NCBI GenBank assembly: GCA_021414115.1 | Contig: JAIOPD010000031.1 | Span: 1 to 64,000, forward strand | DNA from: Planctomycetia bacterium | Lineage (GTDB): Bacteria; Planctomycetota; Planctomycetia; Pirellulales; UBA1268 | Direction of reading: 5' to 3' | DNA length: 64,000 bases | Shown: one piece after another, positions 1 to 9,186 of the stretch | Position numbering within the stretch: position 1 is the stretch's first letter | Layout: the number at the start of each line of letters is the position of its first letter | Program-made: the position numbers and the translations under genes | Notes under the pieces: generated by a model | Seen by the model: the letters and a program-made list of their open reading frames with translations, nothing else | What the model was told of the DNA's origin: nothing | Databases searched by the model: none

Positions 1-110
1 TGCTCTCCACACCCCCTCGCGGGGATGCAGTTTCGATCGGCTACGGGGTTCAAGCCAAACCCCGACAGGGACTCACACCCTGCTGGTTCAGGTCACTCGC
101 AATCGCACGA

Positions 111-140
111 TACCCGTCGCTCGCGCTCCGGGCTTCCTGA
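111..140 (-). repeat. REP-like palindromic unit
   Basis: One unit of the short dispersed palindrome family (core in this orientation: CGTCGCTCGCGCTCCGGGCT). The same unit recurs in both orientations in most longer intergenic gaps of the window. Confidence 0.7.
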
Positions 141-156
141 GACCGAGCGGCCGGCC

Positions 157-288
157 GGGGCTGCCAGTGCCCCGTCGCCGGCGTATGTCGCCAAGCGCAG
201 CCCGGAGGGCGAAGCGCGGGCGGCATCCGAGTGAGCGAAGGGCAGGATGCCCGTAGCGAACGTCCGGCGACGGGGCACTGGCAGCCCC
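157..288 (+). repeat. 132-bp element with 25-bp inverted termini, copy A
   Basis: The left end 157-181 and right end 264-288 are perfect reverse complements over 25 bp, enclosing about 82 bp. Close relatives with the same interior lie at 2489-2619 and 12117-12250. The size, inverted ends and dispersal without a gene are those of a small non-autonomous element (MITE-like); no transposase for it is in the window. It lies just downstream of the hisG stop. Confidence 0.7.
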
Positions 289-293
289 GGCCT

Positions 294-985
294 CTACAGC
301 CGGCAGTTGGCGATCCGCGTCTCGATCACGGCGGAGGCGCCGATCGCCTCCAGCCGCTCCATCACGCCGTGAACGTCGCCCCGCTTCACCATGGCACGCA
401 CCGCACACCATGCCTGATCCTCGAGCGACATCACGGTCGGGGAGTTGAACCCGGGCGTGATCTTCTCGGCCTCGGCAAGCCGGGTGCGGGGCACGTTGTA
501 TTCCAGGAGCGACCAGCTGCGGGCGATCACGATGCCTTCCAGCCGCCGCACGATCCGGTCGGCGAGGGTGGTGTCGGCGAGTCCCGGGTGCTGCACGAGC
601 ACCGTCTCGTAGCGGCCGATTTCGTCAAGCACGTGGAGCCGGTTGGCTGCGAGCGTGCTGCCGGTCTCGACGAGATCGACGATCGCGTCGGCGACGCCCA
701 GGGCGATCATCACCTCGACGCTCCCCGAGAGTTCGACAAAGTGGGCTTCGACGCCGCGGTCGGCCAGCCAAGGTCGATCGCCCCCTCGGCGGTGAGCACC
801 GGAATGTCGTCGGTGCGGAGGAACGTCACCTCCACGGGCATGTCCTTGCACCGTGCGAAGAGGCTGCGCTCCGTGCGGCGAAACGAGAGCCCCGCGTCGG
901 CCAGCAGCTGCGCCGCGAGTTCTGAAAGCCTGCCCTTGCTCGGAATGCCGATCCGCAGCAGCCGTTCCTTGCCGTCGTCGCTCAT
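294..985 (-). pseudogene. hisG: ATP phosphoribosyltransferase, internal deletion and frameshift
   Basis: HisG catalyses the first step of histidine synthesis, joining PRPP and ATP. The reading frame starts at the ATG at 985 and gives a good HisG N-terminus (LRIGIPSKGRLSELA, then TAEGAIDLG) to about position 767. The rest of the protein continues only in another frame, from about 770 down to the stop at 294, with ELSGSVEV, ADAIVDLVETGSTL and the C-terminal regulatory domain of long-form HisG. Compared with known long HisG proteins, roughly 55-60 residues are missing at the junction: the segment between the DLGITG motif and the PRPP-site region. The 692-bp span is not a multiple of three. It overlaps the hisE stop by ATGA, so the two form an operon. 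It is either a true pseudogene or an assembly deletion; no other hisG is in the window. Confidence 0.8.
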
Positions 986-1350
986 GTCGTGGCTCCCTGT
1001 CCGCCGTCCTGCCGTGCCGCCTTCTCCTCGAGCCCCGACACGCCGAACCGCCGGGCCAGCTCGTCCTCGACCCTGGCAAGGGGCACGTTGCGGCAGGCCA
1101 GGAGCACGAGTGTGTGGTAGAGGAGATCGGCCGCTTCGCAGACGACGCGGTCGTCGGTCTCGCCGCGGGCGGCCTCGACGAGCTCGGCGGCCTCTTCGAC
1201 GACCTTGGCACCGGCGGCCTCGGGGCCGCCGGCCAGCAGTTTGGTGGTGTAGGATCGCACGGAGGGGTCGCGCTTTCGCGAGGCGATCACGCCCTCCAGC
1301 GTTTCCAAGACTTCGCCACAGCGGCGGGCCGATGTTCGAGAATCCGACAC
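982..1350 (-). CDS. hisE: Phosphoribosyl-ATP pyrophosphatase
   Basis: HisE hydrolyses phosphoribosyl-ATP to phosphoribosyl-AMP, the second step of histidine synthesis. The protein shows the family core: SYTTKLL, KVVEEAAELVEAA and VVCEAADLLYHTLVLLA, the acidic helices that bind the metal. The stop overlaps the hisG start (ATGA at 982-985), which implies translational coupling. The start is uncertain. GTG 1350 gives 122 residues but overlaps the divergent miaA start at 1332 by 19 bp; TTG 1308 would avoid the overlap and gives a length closer to the usual 95-110. No clear ribosome-binding site decides between them. Confidence 0.88.
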   Translation of the reverse strand: MSDSRTSARRCGEVLETLEGVIASRKRDPSVRSYTTKLLAGGPEAAGAKVVEEAAELVEAARGETDDRVVCEAADLLYHTLVLLACRNVPLARVEDELARRFGVSGLEEKAARQDGGQGATT

Positions 1351-2351
1351 GAGTTCCAACGACTCCCGATGACGCCCCCTCTGGCCGACCGGAAGGCTCC
1401 GGATCGTCGCCCGAGGGATCCACAACTCTAGCATGGCCCGGCGCAGGCTCGTTCCACCCCGCCCCGCCGCTCGGGGAAGACTGCTGGTTTCTGTCGGGCC
1501 CCACCGCCTCCGGAAAATCAGCCCTGGCGGTGCGAATGGCCCACCGGCTCGACGCCGAGATCGTGAGCGTCGATTCGATGGCCGTCTACCGCGGACTCGA
1601 TGTGGGCACGGCCAAGCCCACTCTCGAGCAGCGGCAACTCGTGCCCCACCACCTCGTCGATGTGGCGGCTGCCGCGGCCCCCTACAACGTGGCCACGTGG
1701 CTCGAGGAGGCGACCCGCGTTGTGGCCGACTGCCGAGCACGTGGCCGCGGCATCCTCTTTGTCGGCGGCACCCCGCTCTACCTCCGCGCCCTTCGTGACG
1801 GCCTCGCGTCGCTCCCCCCGGCCGATCCCGCCCTCCGTAGTCGGCTCGTGGCGGAGGCCGACGCCGGTGGTTCGGAGCCCCTGCACCGCCGGCTCGCGGA
1901 GCTCGACCCCGCATCGGCCGCCCGCATCCATCCCCGCGACGCCAAGCGGGTCATCCGGGCACTCGAAGTGGCGGCGACCACCGGCCGGCCCCTGTCGTCG
2001 GCCCTCCAGGCCTCACCGAACCAGCCCTGCGAGGGGCGTCTTCTCTTCGAGCAGCGTCTGCTGATCCTTGATCTGCCCAGGGCCACGCTCCACGAACGGA
2101 TCGACCGCCGTGTAGAGCGGATGTTCGCGGAAGGGCTCGTGGAGGAGACCCAAGCCGCGCTGGCTCTTCCCGGCGGCATCGGCCCGACGGCCCGTCAGGC
2201 CGCCGGCTACAGCGAGGCGATCGACCTCATCGAAGGCCGAATCAACCGCGGCGAGGCCGTCCGCCGCACGCAGCAACGCACCCGGCAACTCGCCAAGCGG
2301 CAGCTCACTTGGCTCCGCAGCTTCAAACAGGCCACGTGGATCGCGGCGTAG
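1332..2351 (+). CDS. miaA: tRNA dimethylallyltransferase
   Basis: MiaA transfers a dimethylallyl group to A37 of tRNAs that read UNN codons. The P-loop GPTASGKS lies near residues 57-64, followed by the family motif SVDSMAVYRGLDVGTAKP and the FVGGTPLYLRAL segment. The C-terminal helices (ARQAAGYSEAI, RRTQQRTRQLAKRQLTWLR) match MiaA. ATG 1332 gives 339 residues with about 48 unconserved residues before the conserved core, and no in-frame ATG or GTG lies closer. The start therefore overlaps the divergent hisE 5' end. Confidence 0.93.
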   Translation: MFENPTRVPTTPDDAPSGRPEGSGSSPEGSTTLAWPGAGSFHPAPPLGEDCWFLSGPTASGKSALAVRMAHRLDAEIVSVDSMAVYRGLDVGTAKPTLEQRQLVPHHLVDVAAAAAPYNVATWLEEATRVVADCRARGRGILFVGGTPLYLRALRDGLASLPPADPALRSRLVAEADAGGSEPLHRRLAELDPASAARIHPRDAKRVIRALEVAATTGRPLSSALQASPNQPCEGRLLFEQRLLILDLPRATLHERIDRRVERMFAEGLVEETQAALALPGGIGPTARQAAGYSEAIDLIEGRINRGEAVRRTQQRTRQLAKRQLTWLRSFKQATWIAA

Positions 2352-2488
2352 CGGCCCGCAGAACCAGAGGGATGGCCCCTGCCATGCCGCCGGGCTTGGC
2401 GGCCAGCGAAGTCAGGATGACGAAGCGCAGCCGGCATGATCGGCATATGAGGTTCGACGTTGCGCAGTTGAGGCACGAGCTCAGCGAG

Positions 2489-2619
2489 GAGCTGCCCGTG
2501 CCCCGGAGCCGGCGTATGCCGTCAAGCGCAGCCACGATGGCGAAACGCAGGCGGCATCCGAGTGAGCGACGGGCAGGATGCCCGACGCGAACGTCCGGCG
2601 ATGGGGCATGGGCAGCTCC
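2489..2619 (+). repeat. 132-bp inverted-repeat element, copy B
   Basis: Same interior as copies at 157-288 and 12117-12250 (shared strings such as GGCGGCATCCGAGTGAGC and GAACGTCCGG). The end repeats are more diverged here, with several unpaired positions, so this looks like an older copy. Confidence 0.65.
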
Positions 2620-2683
2620 GAGCCGTGCAGACCCGGCGACGCCCGAAAAACCCGCCCAGCCCCGAAATCCGACCGCCGGCCGA

Positions 2684-2742
2684 TGCTAGCACCGCCCGTG
2701 CTAGCACTTGATCTTGTGGTGGCACCCCTGCCCGCACCACAA
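2684..2742. promoter_or_regulatory. Two adjacent inverted repeats upstream of the GATase-like gene
   Basis: TGCTAGCAC (2684-2692) is repeated inverted at 2698-2706 with a 5-bp spacer. TTGTGGTG (2714-2721) is repeated inverted at 2735-2742 with a 13-bp loop. They lie about 100-150 bp before the ATG at 2839. The first could be an operator; the second could be a weak terminator for upstream transcription, since an A-rich stretch follows it. Function is inferred from position only. Confidence 0.35.
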
Positions 2743-2838
2743 AATCAGAAAAATCCTTGCAGCTGCCCTTGCCGCCGATACCTTCGCCCCCGTGCCGGCA
2801 GGGAAGCCGGCTGGACCTTCACGGAGGATTGCGTTTCC

Positions 2839-3585
2839 ATGGCAGCCAAGCCCCTCATCGGCATCAACACCGACTACCGCTCCACCCGCAAGGAGCACGC
2901 CGCCCTGTCGTTCGTCGCCGCCGGCTACTACGACGGCATCACCGCCTCGGGCGGCATCCCGGTGATCCTGCCCCCGCTGGCCGACGAGGACGACGTGATC
3001 CGCCTGCTCGACCTGCTCGACGGCGTGGTCATGGTGGGCGGGGCCGACCTCGATCCCCGTCGCGACGGCTACATGCCCCATCCGTCGGTCCGCCCCATGG
3101 ACACCCGCCGTGAGGATTTTGACCGCCTGCTCGCCAAGCACATCTGCGCCCGCCACATGCCGGTCCTCGCGATCGGCAGCGGCATGCAGCTGCTCAACAT
3201 CACCGAGGGCGGCACGCTCTTCCTGCACATCCCCGAAGACCTGCCGAAGGCGATCCCGCACAAGGATCCGACCGACCTCGCCCACCGCCACGCCCTGGTC
3301 GTCGAGCCGGGCTCGGCGATGGAGCGGGTCTACGGCGACGGCGAAATCCGGGTCAACAGCATGCACCACATGGCCATCGACGACGTGGCCGTGAGTTTCC
3401 GCGTCACCGCCCGGGCCCCGGACGGGGTCATCGAGGCGATCGAGAGCGCCGTCGAGAACTGGACGGCGATCGGCGTGCAGTTCCACCCCGAGGCCGAGAC
3501 CGCCTCGGCGCTCGACGTGAAGATCTTCGAAGAGTTCGTGATCGGCATCACGGGCGAGCAGCCCGCCATGAAGCTCGTCGCGTAA
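2839..3585 (+). CDS. GATase1-like (peptidase C26 family) protein lacking the nucleophile Cys
   Basis: The 248-residue protein has the fold signature of gamma-glutamyl-gamma-aminobutyrate hydrolases (PuuD-like class I glutamine amidotransferases): PLIGIN start, GGADLDP near 67-73 and GVQFHPEAE near 212-220, with H216 and E218 in the triad positions. The nucleophile elbow, normally I-C-x-G-x-Q, reads AIGSGMQLLN at 101-110, so the catalytic Cys is Gly103. Hydrolysis by the usual mechanism is therefore unlikely and a binding or regulatory role is possible. The start is ATG 2839 with GGAGG 12 bp upstream. It stands alone between repeat-filled gaps. Confidence 0.8.
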   Translation: MAAKPLIGINTDYRSTRKEHAALSFVAAGYYDGITASGGIPVILPPLADEDDVIRLLDLLDGVVMVGGADLDPRRDGYMPHPSVRPMDTRREDFDRLLAKHICARHMPVLAIGSGMQLLNITEGGTLFLHIPEDLPKAIPHKDPTDLAHRHALVVEPGSAMERVYGDGEIRVNSMHHMAIDDVAVSFRVTARAPDGVIEAIESAVENWTAIGVQFHPEAETASALDVKIFEEFVIGITGEQPAMKLVA

Positions 3586-3674
3586 CCGTTCATCCGTCCG
3601 TCCCGCAGCCCTCGGGTGGATCACCACCCGGGGCCGCGGGGGACGGTGCCGGATGTGTGCGCCGTTTTCGTGCT

Positions 3675-3799
3675 GGTGCCGCCGGGGCCGGGCAAAGCCT
3701 CCTTCGCGGGAATATTTCGCGTTGGCCGTGTGCGGCGGGGCATGGCCTTGGCGAGCGAAATCTTCAACGCTCGTCGGCTTCGCCCGTCCCCGGCTCGCC
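3675..3799 (+). repeat. 125-bp structured repeat, copy 1
   Basis: One of six copies. The left end (GGGCAAAGCC) and right end (GGCTTCGCCC) are complementary apart from one G-T position, so the unit can fold into a long stem or acts as terminal inverted repeats. Other copies are at 6659-6782, 24682-24808 (inverted) and three in tandem at 29573-30174. Confidence 0.7.
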
Positions 3800-3830
3800 A
3801 TTTTCGTGCGAGCGGCGGCCCCGGATCTTC

Positions 3831-3864
3831 GTCAGGAAGCCCCAAGCGCGAGCGCGGGGTAGAC
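3831..3864 (+). repeat. REP-like palindromic unit
   Basis: Short palindrome family unit (GGAAGCCCCAAGCGCGAGCG and following G-run) placed directly after the 125-bp element, between two convergent genes. Confidence 0.7.
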
Positions 3865-3877
3865 GCGTCGCTTCGCG

Positions 3878-4525
3878 TCACGCCGGATGCGTGACCCGGT
3901 AGATGTCGATCTCGGGGCCCGTCGTGATGCCCCGGGGCCGGCGGGGACGTTGCTTCACCACCCCCAGGCCTGCCGCGCGGATGGCCGGTTCGAAGTTGAC
4001 CGCCCGCGCACGGCCGGGATCGGCGACCAGGGCCACGCCGCGCGGGGCGAGCACGCGGGCCACCACGCCCGCGAGTGCCTCGGCATGGTGCTTCTCATAG
4101 AGCACGTCGGCCGCCACCACGAGGTCGAACGTGGGGAGGTCATCGGGCAGGCACCGCCAGTCGAGCAGGAGCGTTTCGAGGCCCTCGGCCCCGTTCCGCT
4201 CGGCGTTGAACCGGACCCCCTCCAGAGCGTCCTCCTCGTAATCACTGGCCACCGCTTGGAAGCCGCGCCGCTGGGCCACCACCGCCGGCAAGGCCAGGCC
4301 GCAGCCGAGTTCCAGAAACCGGCTGCCGCCCCCGTCCATGGTGGCGATGTCCTCCGCAAGCACCATGGCCGACTCCCAGACGTTGGCCCAGTAGGGGATC
4401 CGCTCGTCCCGCTCGAAAGCCTGGACGTCGATGAGCGCATCGAGGTCCGGGGGCAGCCAGAACGTGAGCGTCGTGCCGCAGACGTCGATCACCCGCTCCA
4501 CGGGAGCGAACCGTTCATAGCCCAT
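3878..4525 (-). CDS. Class I SAM-dependent methyltransferase
   Basis: A 215-residue Rossmann methyltransferase. Motif I is [13 protein letters not shown], preceded by [16 protein letters not shown], the arrangement seen in the METTL/lysine-methyltransferase-like family (Methyltransf_16 type). Later motifs are [10 protein letters not shown] (acidic ribose-binding residue) and [15 protein letters not shown]. The substrate cannot be told from sequence; proteins of this type modify proteins or small molecules. ATG 4525 is preferred over ATG 4549 because GGAGG lies 8 bp before it. It is transcribed divergently from glgB with about 136 bp between the starts. Confidence 0.8.
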   Translation of the reverse strand: MGYERFAPVERVIDVCGTTLTFWLPPDLDALIDVQAFERDERIPYWANVWESAMVLAEDIATMDGGGSRFLELGCGLALPAVVAQRRGFQAVASDYEEDALEGVRFNAERNGAEGLETLLLDWRCLPDDLPTFDLVVAADVLYEKHHAEALAGVVARVLAPRGVALVADPGRARAVNFEPAIRAAGLGVVKQRPRRPRGITTGPEIDIYRVTHPA

Positions 4526-4661
4526 CGTCGCCGGCCTCCATCGTCGCATCCGTCACGACCGACAGCGAACCCGCCGTCGTTCAAATCGCCGGCGGTCGCG
4601 TGAGACACTGCCGTGTGGCACGATTGTACGGTCTCCCCCCGTGCCGTCAGGCTCCCGCACC

Positions 4662-6545
4662 ATGCTTACCGACTACGACCTTCACCTCCTCGGCGAGGGC
4701 CGGCACTGGAGCAGCTACGAAAAACTCGGCGCCCATCTCGAGACGCACGACGGCGTCCGGGGAGTGAACTTCGCCGTCTGGGCTCCCAATGCCGACGGCG
4801 TGTCGATCGTCGGTGACTTCAACGGCTGGGAGGGCTCGGCCCACCGGATGCAGAAGCGGATTCCATCCGGCGTCTGGGAGTTGTTCGTTCCTGGCCTTGC
4901 TGCCGGCACGCTCTACAAATACCGCGTCCACATCGCCGACGGCCACAGCGACCGCACCGACCCCTACGGCTTCGGGGCCGAGGTGCCGCCGCGGACGGCC
5001 TCCCAGGTGATCGACCTCGCCGCCTACCAATGGCATGACGGCGATTGGATGGCCGGGCGTGCCGCCAGCAATTCGCTCACCGCGCCGCTGAACATGTACG
5101 AGGTTCATCTCGGCAGCTGGCGGCGGCCGGGTGACGACCCGCACCGCTGGCTCAGCTATGCCGACCTCGAGCGGGAGCTCGTGCCCTACGTGGTCGAGAT
5201 GGGTTTCACGCACGTCGAGTTCCTGCCGCCCACCGAGCACCCGCTTTCGGCAAGCTGGGGCTACCAGACGATCGGCCTGTTCGCCGCCACCAGCCGATTC
5301 GGCCCGCCCCAGGCGTTGATGTCGTTGATCGACGCCCTCCACCGCGCCGGTGTCGGCGTGATCATCGACTGGGTCCCGGCCCACTTCCCCAAGGACGGCC
5401 ATGGGCTGCGGCAGTTCGACGGCACGGCGCTCTACGAGCACGAGGATCCGCGCAAGGGCGAACACCCCGACTGGGGCACGCTGATCTTCAACTACGGCCG
5501 CAACGAGGTCGCCAACTACCTGATCTCGAGCGCGCTCTTTTGGCTCGACCACTATCACATCGACGGCCTCAGGGTCGACGCCGTGGCCTCGATGCTCTAC
5601 CTCGACTACAGCCGCAAGGAGGGGGAGTGGGAGCCCAACTGCTTCGGCGGCAGGGAAAACCTCGAAGCGATCGAGTTCCTGAAGCAGTTCAATATCCAGG
5701 TCCATGAGCGGTTTCCGGGCACGCTGACGATTGCCGAGGAATCGACCGCCTGGCCGGGCGTCTCACGACCCACGTATCTCGGCGGACTCGGCTTCAGCCT
5801 GAAGTGGAACATGGGATGGATGAACGACACGCTGCGGTACATGCGGCACGAGCCCGTCCATCGCAAATATCACCACGACGAACTCACCTTCAGCCTGATC
5901 TACGCCTTTCATGAGAATTTCGTCCTGCCGCTCTCGCACGACGAGGTCGTCCACGGCAAAGGCTCGATGATCGGCCAGATGCCGGGTGACGACTGGCAGA
6001 AGTTCGCCAACCTCCGCCTCCTCTACGCCTACATGTGGTGTCACCCGGGCAAGAAGCTGCTCTTCATGGGAGACGAGTTCGGGCAGTGGTCCGAATGGGA
6101 CTTCGACTCGAGCCTGCAGTGGCACCTCGTCCAATGGGAGAAGCACAAGGGCCTCGCCCGGTCGGTCGCCGACCTCAACTCGTTGGTTCGGCGGGAGCGG
6201 TCGCTCCACGAGCTCGACTTCGACGGCCGCGGCTTCGAATGGATCGACTGCCACAACTGGCAGGACAGCGTGCTCTCCTTCATCCGCAAGGCGAAGGACC
6301 CGGGCGACTTCGTGATCTCCTGCTCCAACTTCACGCCGGTGCCCCGTGAGGGCTACCGCCTGGGCGTGCCCCACGGCGGCATCTACGACGAGGTCTTCAA
6401 CAGCGATTCCGCCTGGTATGGCGGCGGCAATCTCGGCAACGCCGGCGCCCTCGAAGCGCAGCCGCACCCGCATCACGGCCGCGACTTCTCCGTCACGCTC
6501 ACGCTCCCGCCCCTCGCGACGGTCGTGCTCAAACCACGCCGCTAA
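4662..6545 (+). CDS. glgB: 1,4-alpha-glucan branching enzyme
   Basis: Makes the alpha-1,6 branches of glycogen (GH13). The N-terminal CBM48 domain ([20 protein letters not shown]) is followed by the TIM-barrel motifs: [28 protein letters not shown] with nucleophile D306, the acid Glu in TIAEEST (359/360), and [12 protein letters not shown]. At 627 residues it has only one N-terminal sandwich domain, as in the short bacterial form. ATG 4662 is chosen; ATG 4641 is also in frame. No other glycogen gene lies nearby. Confidence 0.96.
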   Translation: MLTDYDLHLLGEGRHWSSYEKLGAHLETHDGVRGVNFAVWAPNADGVSIVGDFNGWEGSAHRMQKRIPSGVWELFVPGLAAGTLYKYRVHIADGHSDRTDPYGFGAEVPPRTASQVIDLAAYQWHDGDWMAGRAASNSLTAPLNMYEVHLGSWRRPGDDPHRWLSYADLERELVPYVVEMGFTHVEFLPPTEHPLSASWGYQTIGLFAATSRFGPPQALMSLIDALHRAGVGVIIDWVPAHFPKDGHGLRQFDGTALYEHEDPRKGEHPDWGTLIFNYGRNEVANYLISSALFWLDHYHIDGLRVDAVASMLYLDYSRKEGEWEPNCFGGRENLEAIEFLKQFNIQVHERFPGTLTIAEESTAWPGVSRPTYLGGLGFSLKWNMGWMNDTLRYMRHEPVHRKYHHDELTFSLIYAFHENFVLPLSHDEVVHGKGSMIGQMPGDDWQKFANLRLLYAYMWCHPGKKLLFMGDEFGQWSEWDFDSSLQWHLVQWEKHKGLARSVADLNSLVRRERSLHELDFDGRGFEWIDCHNWQDSVLSFIRKAKDPGDFVISCSNFTPVPREGYRLGVPHGGIYDEVFNSDSAWYGGGNLGNAGALEAQPHPHHGRDFSVTLTLPPLATVVLKPRR

Positions 6546-6589
6546 CCGCGCAAGCACTCGATCGCGAACCCTGCACGTCCCGTCAGGAA

Positions 6590-6782
6590 GCCCCAAGCGC
6601 GAGCGCGGGGTATACGGGCAGCATCGAGATGGTGCCGGATTAACTCGCCGGTTTCGCGGTGGTGCCGCCGGGTCCGGGCAAAGCCTCCTTCGCGGGAATA
6701 TTTTGCGTTGGCCGCATGCGGCGGGGCTCGACCGCTGCGAGCGAAATCTTCAACGCTCGTCGGCTTCGCCCGGCCCCGGCTT
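6590..6782 (+). repeat. REP-like unit (6590-6616) plus 125-bp element copy 2 (6659-6782)
   Basis: The gap between glgB and the convergent PPIase-like gene is almost filled by one REP-like palindrome and the second copy of the 125-bp element. The ends of this copy (GTCCGGGCAAAGCC and GGCTTCGCCCGGCC) still pair, with one G-T. Confidence 0.7.
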
Positions 6783-6812
6783 GTCGTCAGAAAATCCCAA
6801 CCTCCGGCCGAC

Positions 6813-8987
6813 CTACCGCAACTCGGGGCCGCCGGGCTCACGCTTCCACGAGACGGCGTGCCGCTCTTCGATCGCCTTCATCCAGCGGTTATAGACCTCG
6901 CGGGTGTCGTCTTCGGCGACCGTCGCGAGGCGACGCGGATCCTGCGAGGCGGCCAGGAAGAGCTCCTCGAGTTGGGATTGCTCGGGCTCGAGCGCCGTGA
7001 GGCGAACAACGTAGCAGACCGTCTTTGGCTCGTTGAAGGCGACCGCCGTCCGGCCGGGCTCGAGCGCGAACACCGTCTTCATGATCTCTTCGCCCGGCAT
7101 CGCGAGGCCGTCGGGCTGTGAGAGCACCGGCGCCGAGCCGAACGGGGCGGTACCCCGCGTCAGCCAGGTGAACGGGCCGACCTTTTCCACCTCGAGTGAA
7201 CCACGGGCCTTGGCGACGTCTTCGAGCGTCTTCGCGCTCCCGGCCTCCGCGGCAATCTCCTCCGCCGCCTTCCGCGCCAGCGGACGGGCCTCGACGATTC
7301 GCCAGGCGCGGAGCACGTCCTCACGGGCCGACTGAAACGACGGCGTGAACTCCGGCTGGTCTTCGGTCTTCCACGAGAGGTAGCGGTTGCCTTCGACGTC
7401 GCGGGACGTGACCGCCTGCAGCATGGGAGCGCCCGGACCGAAGATCATGTCGATCCAGCGCTGCTGCCGCATGCCGAACTCGCGGGAGAGAGCGAACTCG
7501 AAGCTCCCGCCGATGCCACCCGCGGCGAAGGCCTGTGTGGCATTGACCAGGTCGGATCGGCCGCCTTCGAGGCCCTGCACCTCGGCCATCTTCTTCACGT
7601 CTGGCCCCACGGGAGCGGGTCCGGCCCCGTCGCCCGCAACCTGCCAGAGGGCGAGCGACTCGCCATACCTGGCGACGTCGGTCTTGGCGGCATCGAAGAT
7701 CGCCGTGATCCGTTTATCGACGGCCTCGTCGGTGAGCCGCTTGCGGATGTCGTCCTGCACCTTGTCGAGCGGCTCGAACTCAGCCGCAGCAGGCTTTTGG
7801 TCGGCGGGCTTTTCTTCGGCGGGCTTGGCGGCGGCTTCGCCTGCCGGAGCGGATGCAGCGGGCTTTGTTTCCTCGGGCTTCGCCTCCGGCTTGGCTCCCT
7901 CCGCGGTCGGCTGCCGGAATGCCACCTGCCGCATTGAACCACGGCTCACTGAGGCACCGGCGGGCTTCTCCGTGGGCTTCTCGGTTCCCTTGTCGGCAGG
8001 TGCTGGCTCGGCTGTCTTGGCCGGCGTTTGCGGAGCTGACTCTGCGGCCGCGGTCTTCGGCTCGTTCTTGGTCTCCCCCGACGCGGCCGCGTCGGGGGCT
8101 GGCTTTTCGGCGGCTGGCTCGGCCGGCTTCGCCTTGTAGAGGGCTGCCTTCCGCTCTTCGTAGAAGGCCTTGATCTGGTCGGTGGTGATCTTCTTCTCTT
8201 CTTCCTCGCGAAACACGCCCGCCTTGGCGACGAGATAGTCATATCGCGCCCGATGGGGCTGCCGGAATCCCGGCTCGGCGCTGCGAGCTTCGGGCAGTTC
8301 ATCCTTGTAGGTCTCGTAGAAGGATCGCAGCGCGGCCTCCGACGGCTCGGGGAGTTTGTCGATGAACGTCTCCACCACCACCGGCACGGCCTCGATCGTC
8401 GCTCCCTGTTCGAGCCGTCGGTAGTAGTCCCACCGCATGCCCGGGGTTGTGCCCTCGAAACCGACACCGCCGAGCAGCAGCGTCTCCATCCGCCGGGCCA
8501 TCAGCACGGTTCGCAGAGCCTCGAAGACGTCCTGCTGCGAGATGCCCATGCGGCCGCCGATCCGCGACACGATCTCGTCGAACTGGTCGGGCCGAACGAG
8601 GTCGTTGGTCCACTCGGAGAGAAACTGATTGATCGCGGAATTGCTCACCACTATCCCGTTCGCCTCGGCCTCTTTCGCGAGCAGGATCGTGTCGACCACG
8701 TCCTTTTCATCGTCGGCGAGCCTCATCCGCGACGGGTCCTGTCCGGCCGCCGCCATCGTCTCGACAAGAAACTGATTCATCACTTTCCGCATGATGACGG
8801 CCCGCTGGAGGCCGCTTTCGCGGAGGCCGCCCCCCGTCCACGACACCGCCAGCGGGTCGGCACCTCCCGCCCCCGCACCCATCTGCAGGATCGGGGGCAG
8901 CACGAAAAAGGCGAGCATCGCCATGATCGCCAGACCAGCCAGTGCGACCTTTTCGTACTGGCGAAAGATTCCGAATGAGCCGGCCAT
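6813..8987 (-). CDS. PpiD/SurA-like membrane-anchored peptidyl-prolyl isomerase or chaperone
   Basis: A 724-residue protein with one N-terminal membrane anchor (about residues 14-34, ALAGLAIMAMLAFFVLPPIL) and the rest outside the cytoplasm. The region after the anchor (LLAKEAEANGIVVSNSAINQFL and following helices) resembles the SurA/PpiD N-terminal chaperone domain. Residues about 282-403 are a Pro/Ala/Glu/Lys-rich low-complexity linker. The C-terminal part (GPFTWLTRGTAPFG, IMKTVFALEPGRTAVAF) resembles a parvulin-like domain. It probably helps fold exported proteins. The isomerase activity is inferred, not shown. ATG 8987 is chosen because the anchor begins just after it. It is divergent from topA. 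Confidence 0.75.
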   Translation of the reverse strand: MAGSFGIFRQYEKVALAGLAIMAMLAFFVLPPILQMGAGAGGADPLAVSWTGGGLRESGLQRAVIMRKVMNQFLVETMAAAGQDPSRMRLADDEKDVVDTILLAKEAEANGIVVSNSAINQFLSEWTNDLVRPDQFDEIVSRIGGRMGISQQDVFEALRTVLMARRMETLLLGGVGFEGTTPGMRWDYYRRLEQGATIEAVPVVVETFIDKLPEPSEAALRSFYETYKDELPEARSAEPGFRQPHRARYDYLVAKAGVFREEEEKKITTDQIKAFYEERKAALYKAKPAEPAAEKPAPDAAASGETKNEPKTAAAESAPQTPAKTAEPAPADKGTEKPTEKPAGASVSRGSMRQVAFRQPTAEGAKPEAKPEETKPAASAPAGEAAAKPAEEKPADQKPAAAEFEPLDKVQDDIRKRLTDEAVDKRITAIFDAAKTDVARYGESLALWQVAGDGAGPAPVGPDVKKMAEVQGLEGGRSDLVNATQAFAAGGIGGSFEFALSREFGMRQQRWIDMIFGPGAPMLQAVTSRDVEGNRYLSWKTEDQPEFTPSFQSAREDVLRAWRIVEARPLARKAAEEIAAEAGSAKTLEDVAKARGSLEVEKVGPFTWLTRGTAPFGSAPVLSQPDGLAMPGEEIMKTVFALEPGRTAVAFNEPKTVCYVVRLTALEPEQSQLEELFLAASQDPRRLATVAEDDTREVYNRWMKAIEERHAVSWKREPGGPELR

Positions 8988-9186
8988 GGCACCGCCTGTA
9001 GGCTGTTTGCCTGACGGCGAAACCGCCGAGGCTTGACAAGGAAAGAGCGCGGAGGGTAACGCTGGGTGGCCGCGGATGGAGCGGCAGCAGGTCGCCGATT
9101 GTAGCGCTGGGGCCTCCTGCGCCAATCCCGATGTGCCCTTCGCGTCACCACGAACCGCTTCCGCCGCCCCCCTGCGAACCCCCTCC

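Larger units (their letters stand above)
1..293. other. Intergenic repeat region at left edge
   Basis: No gene is supported here. Positions 111-140 hold one REP-like palindrome in minus orientation and 157-288 hold a full copy of the 132-bp inverted-repeat element described separately. Positions 1-110 show no coding signal that I recognise; open frames across this stretch have composition unlike the flanking genes. Confidence 0.6.
2352..2838. other. Intergenic repeats and inverted repeats upstream of 2839
   Basis: Contains copy B of the 132-bp inverted-repeat element (2489-2619), a weakly related stretch just before it (about 2385-2460), and two adjacent perfect inverted repeats at 2684-2742 close to the next gene. 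No coding region is supported. Confidence 0.6.

Noticed and set aside
231-1331. In-frame extension of miaA upstream of 1332
   Set aside because: It runs through hisE and hisG on the other strand and a repeat element, and shows no MiaA-like sequence before the P-loop region.
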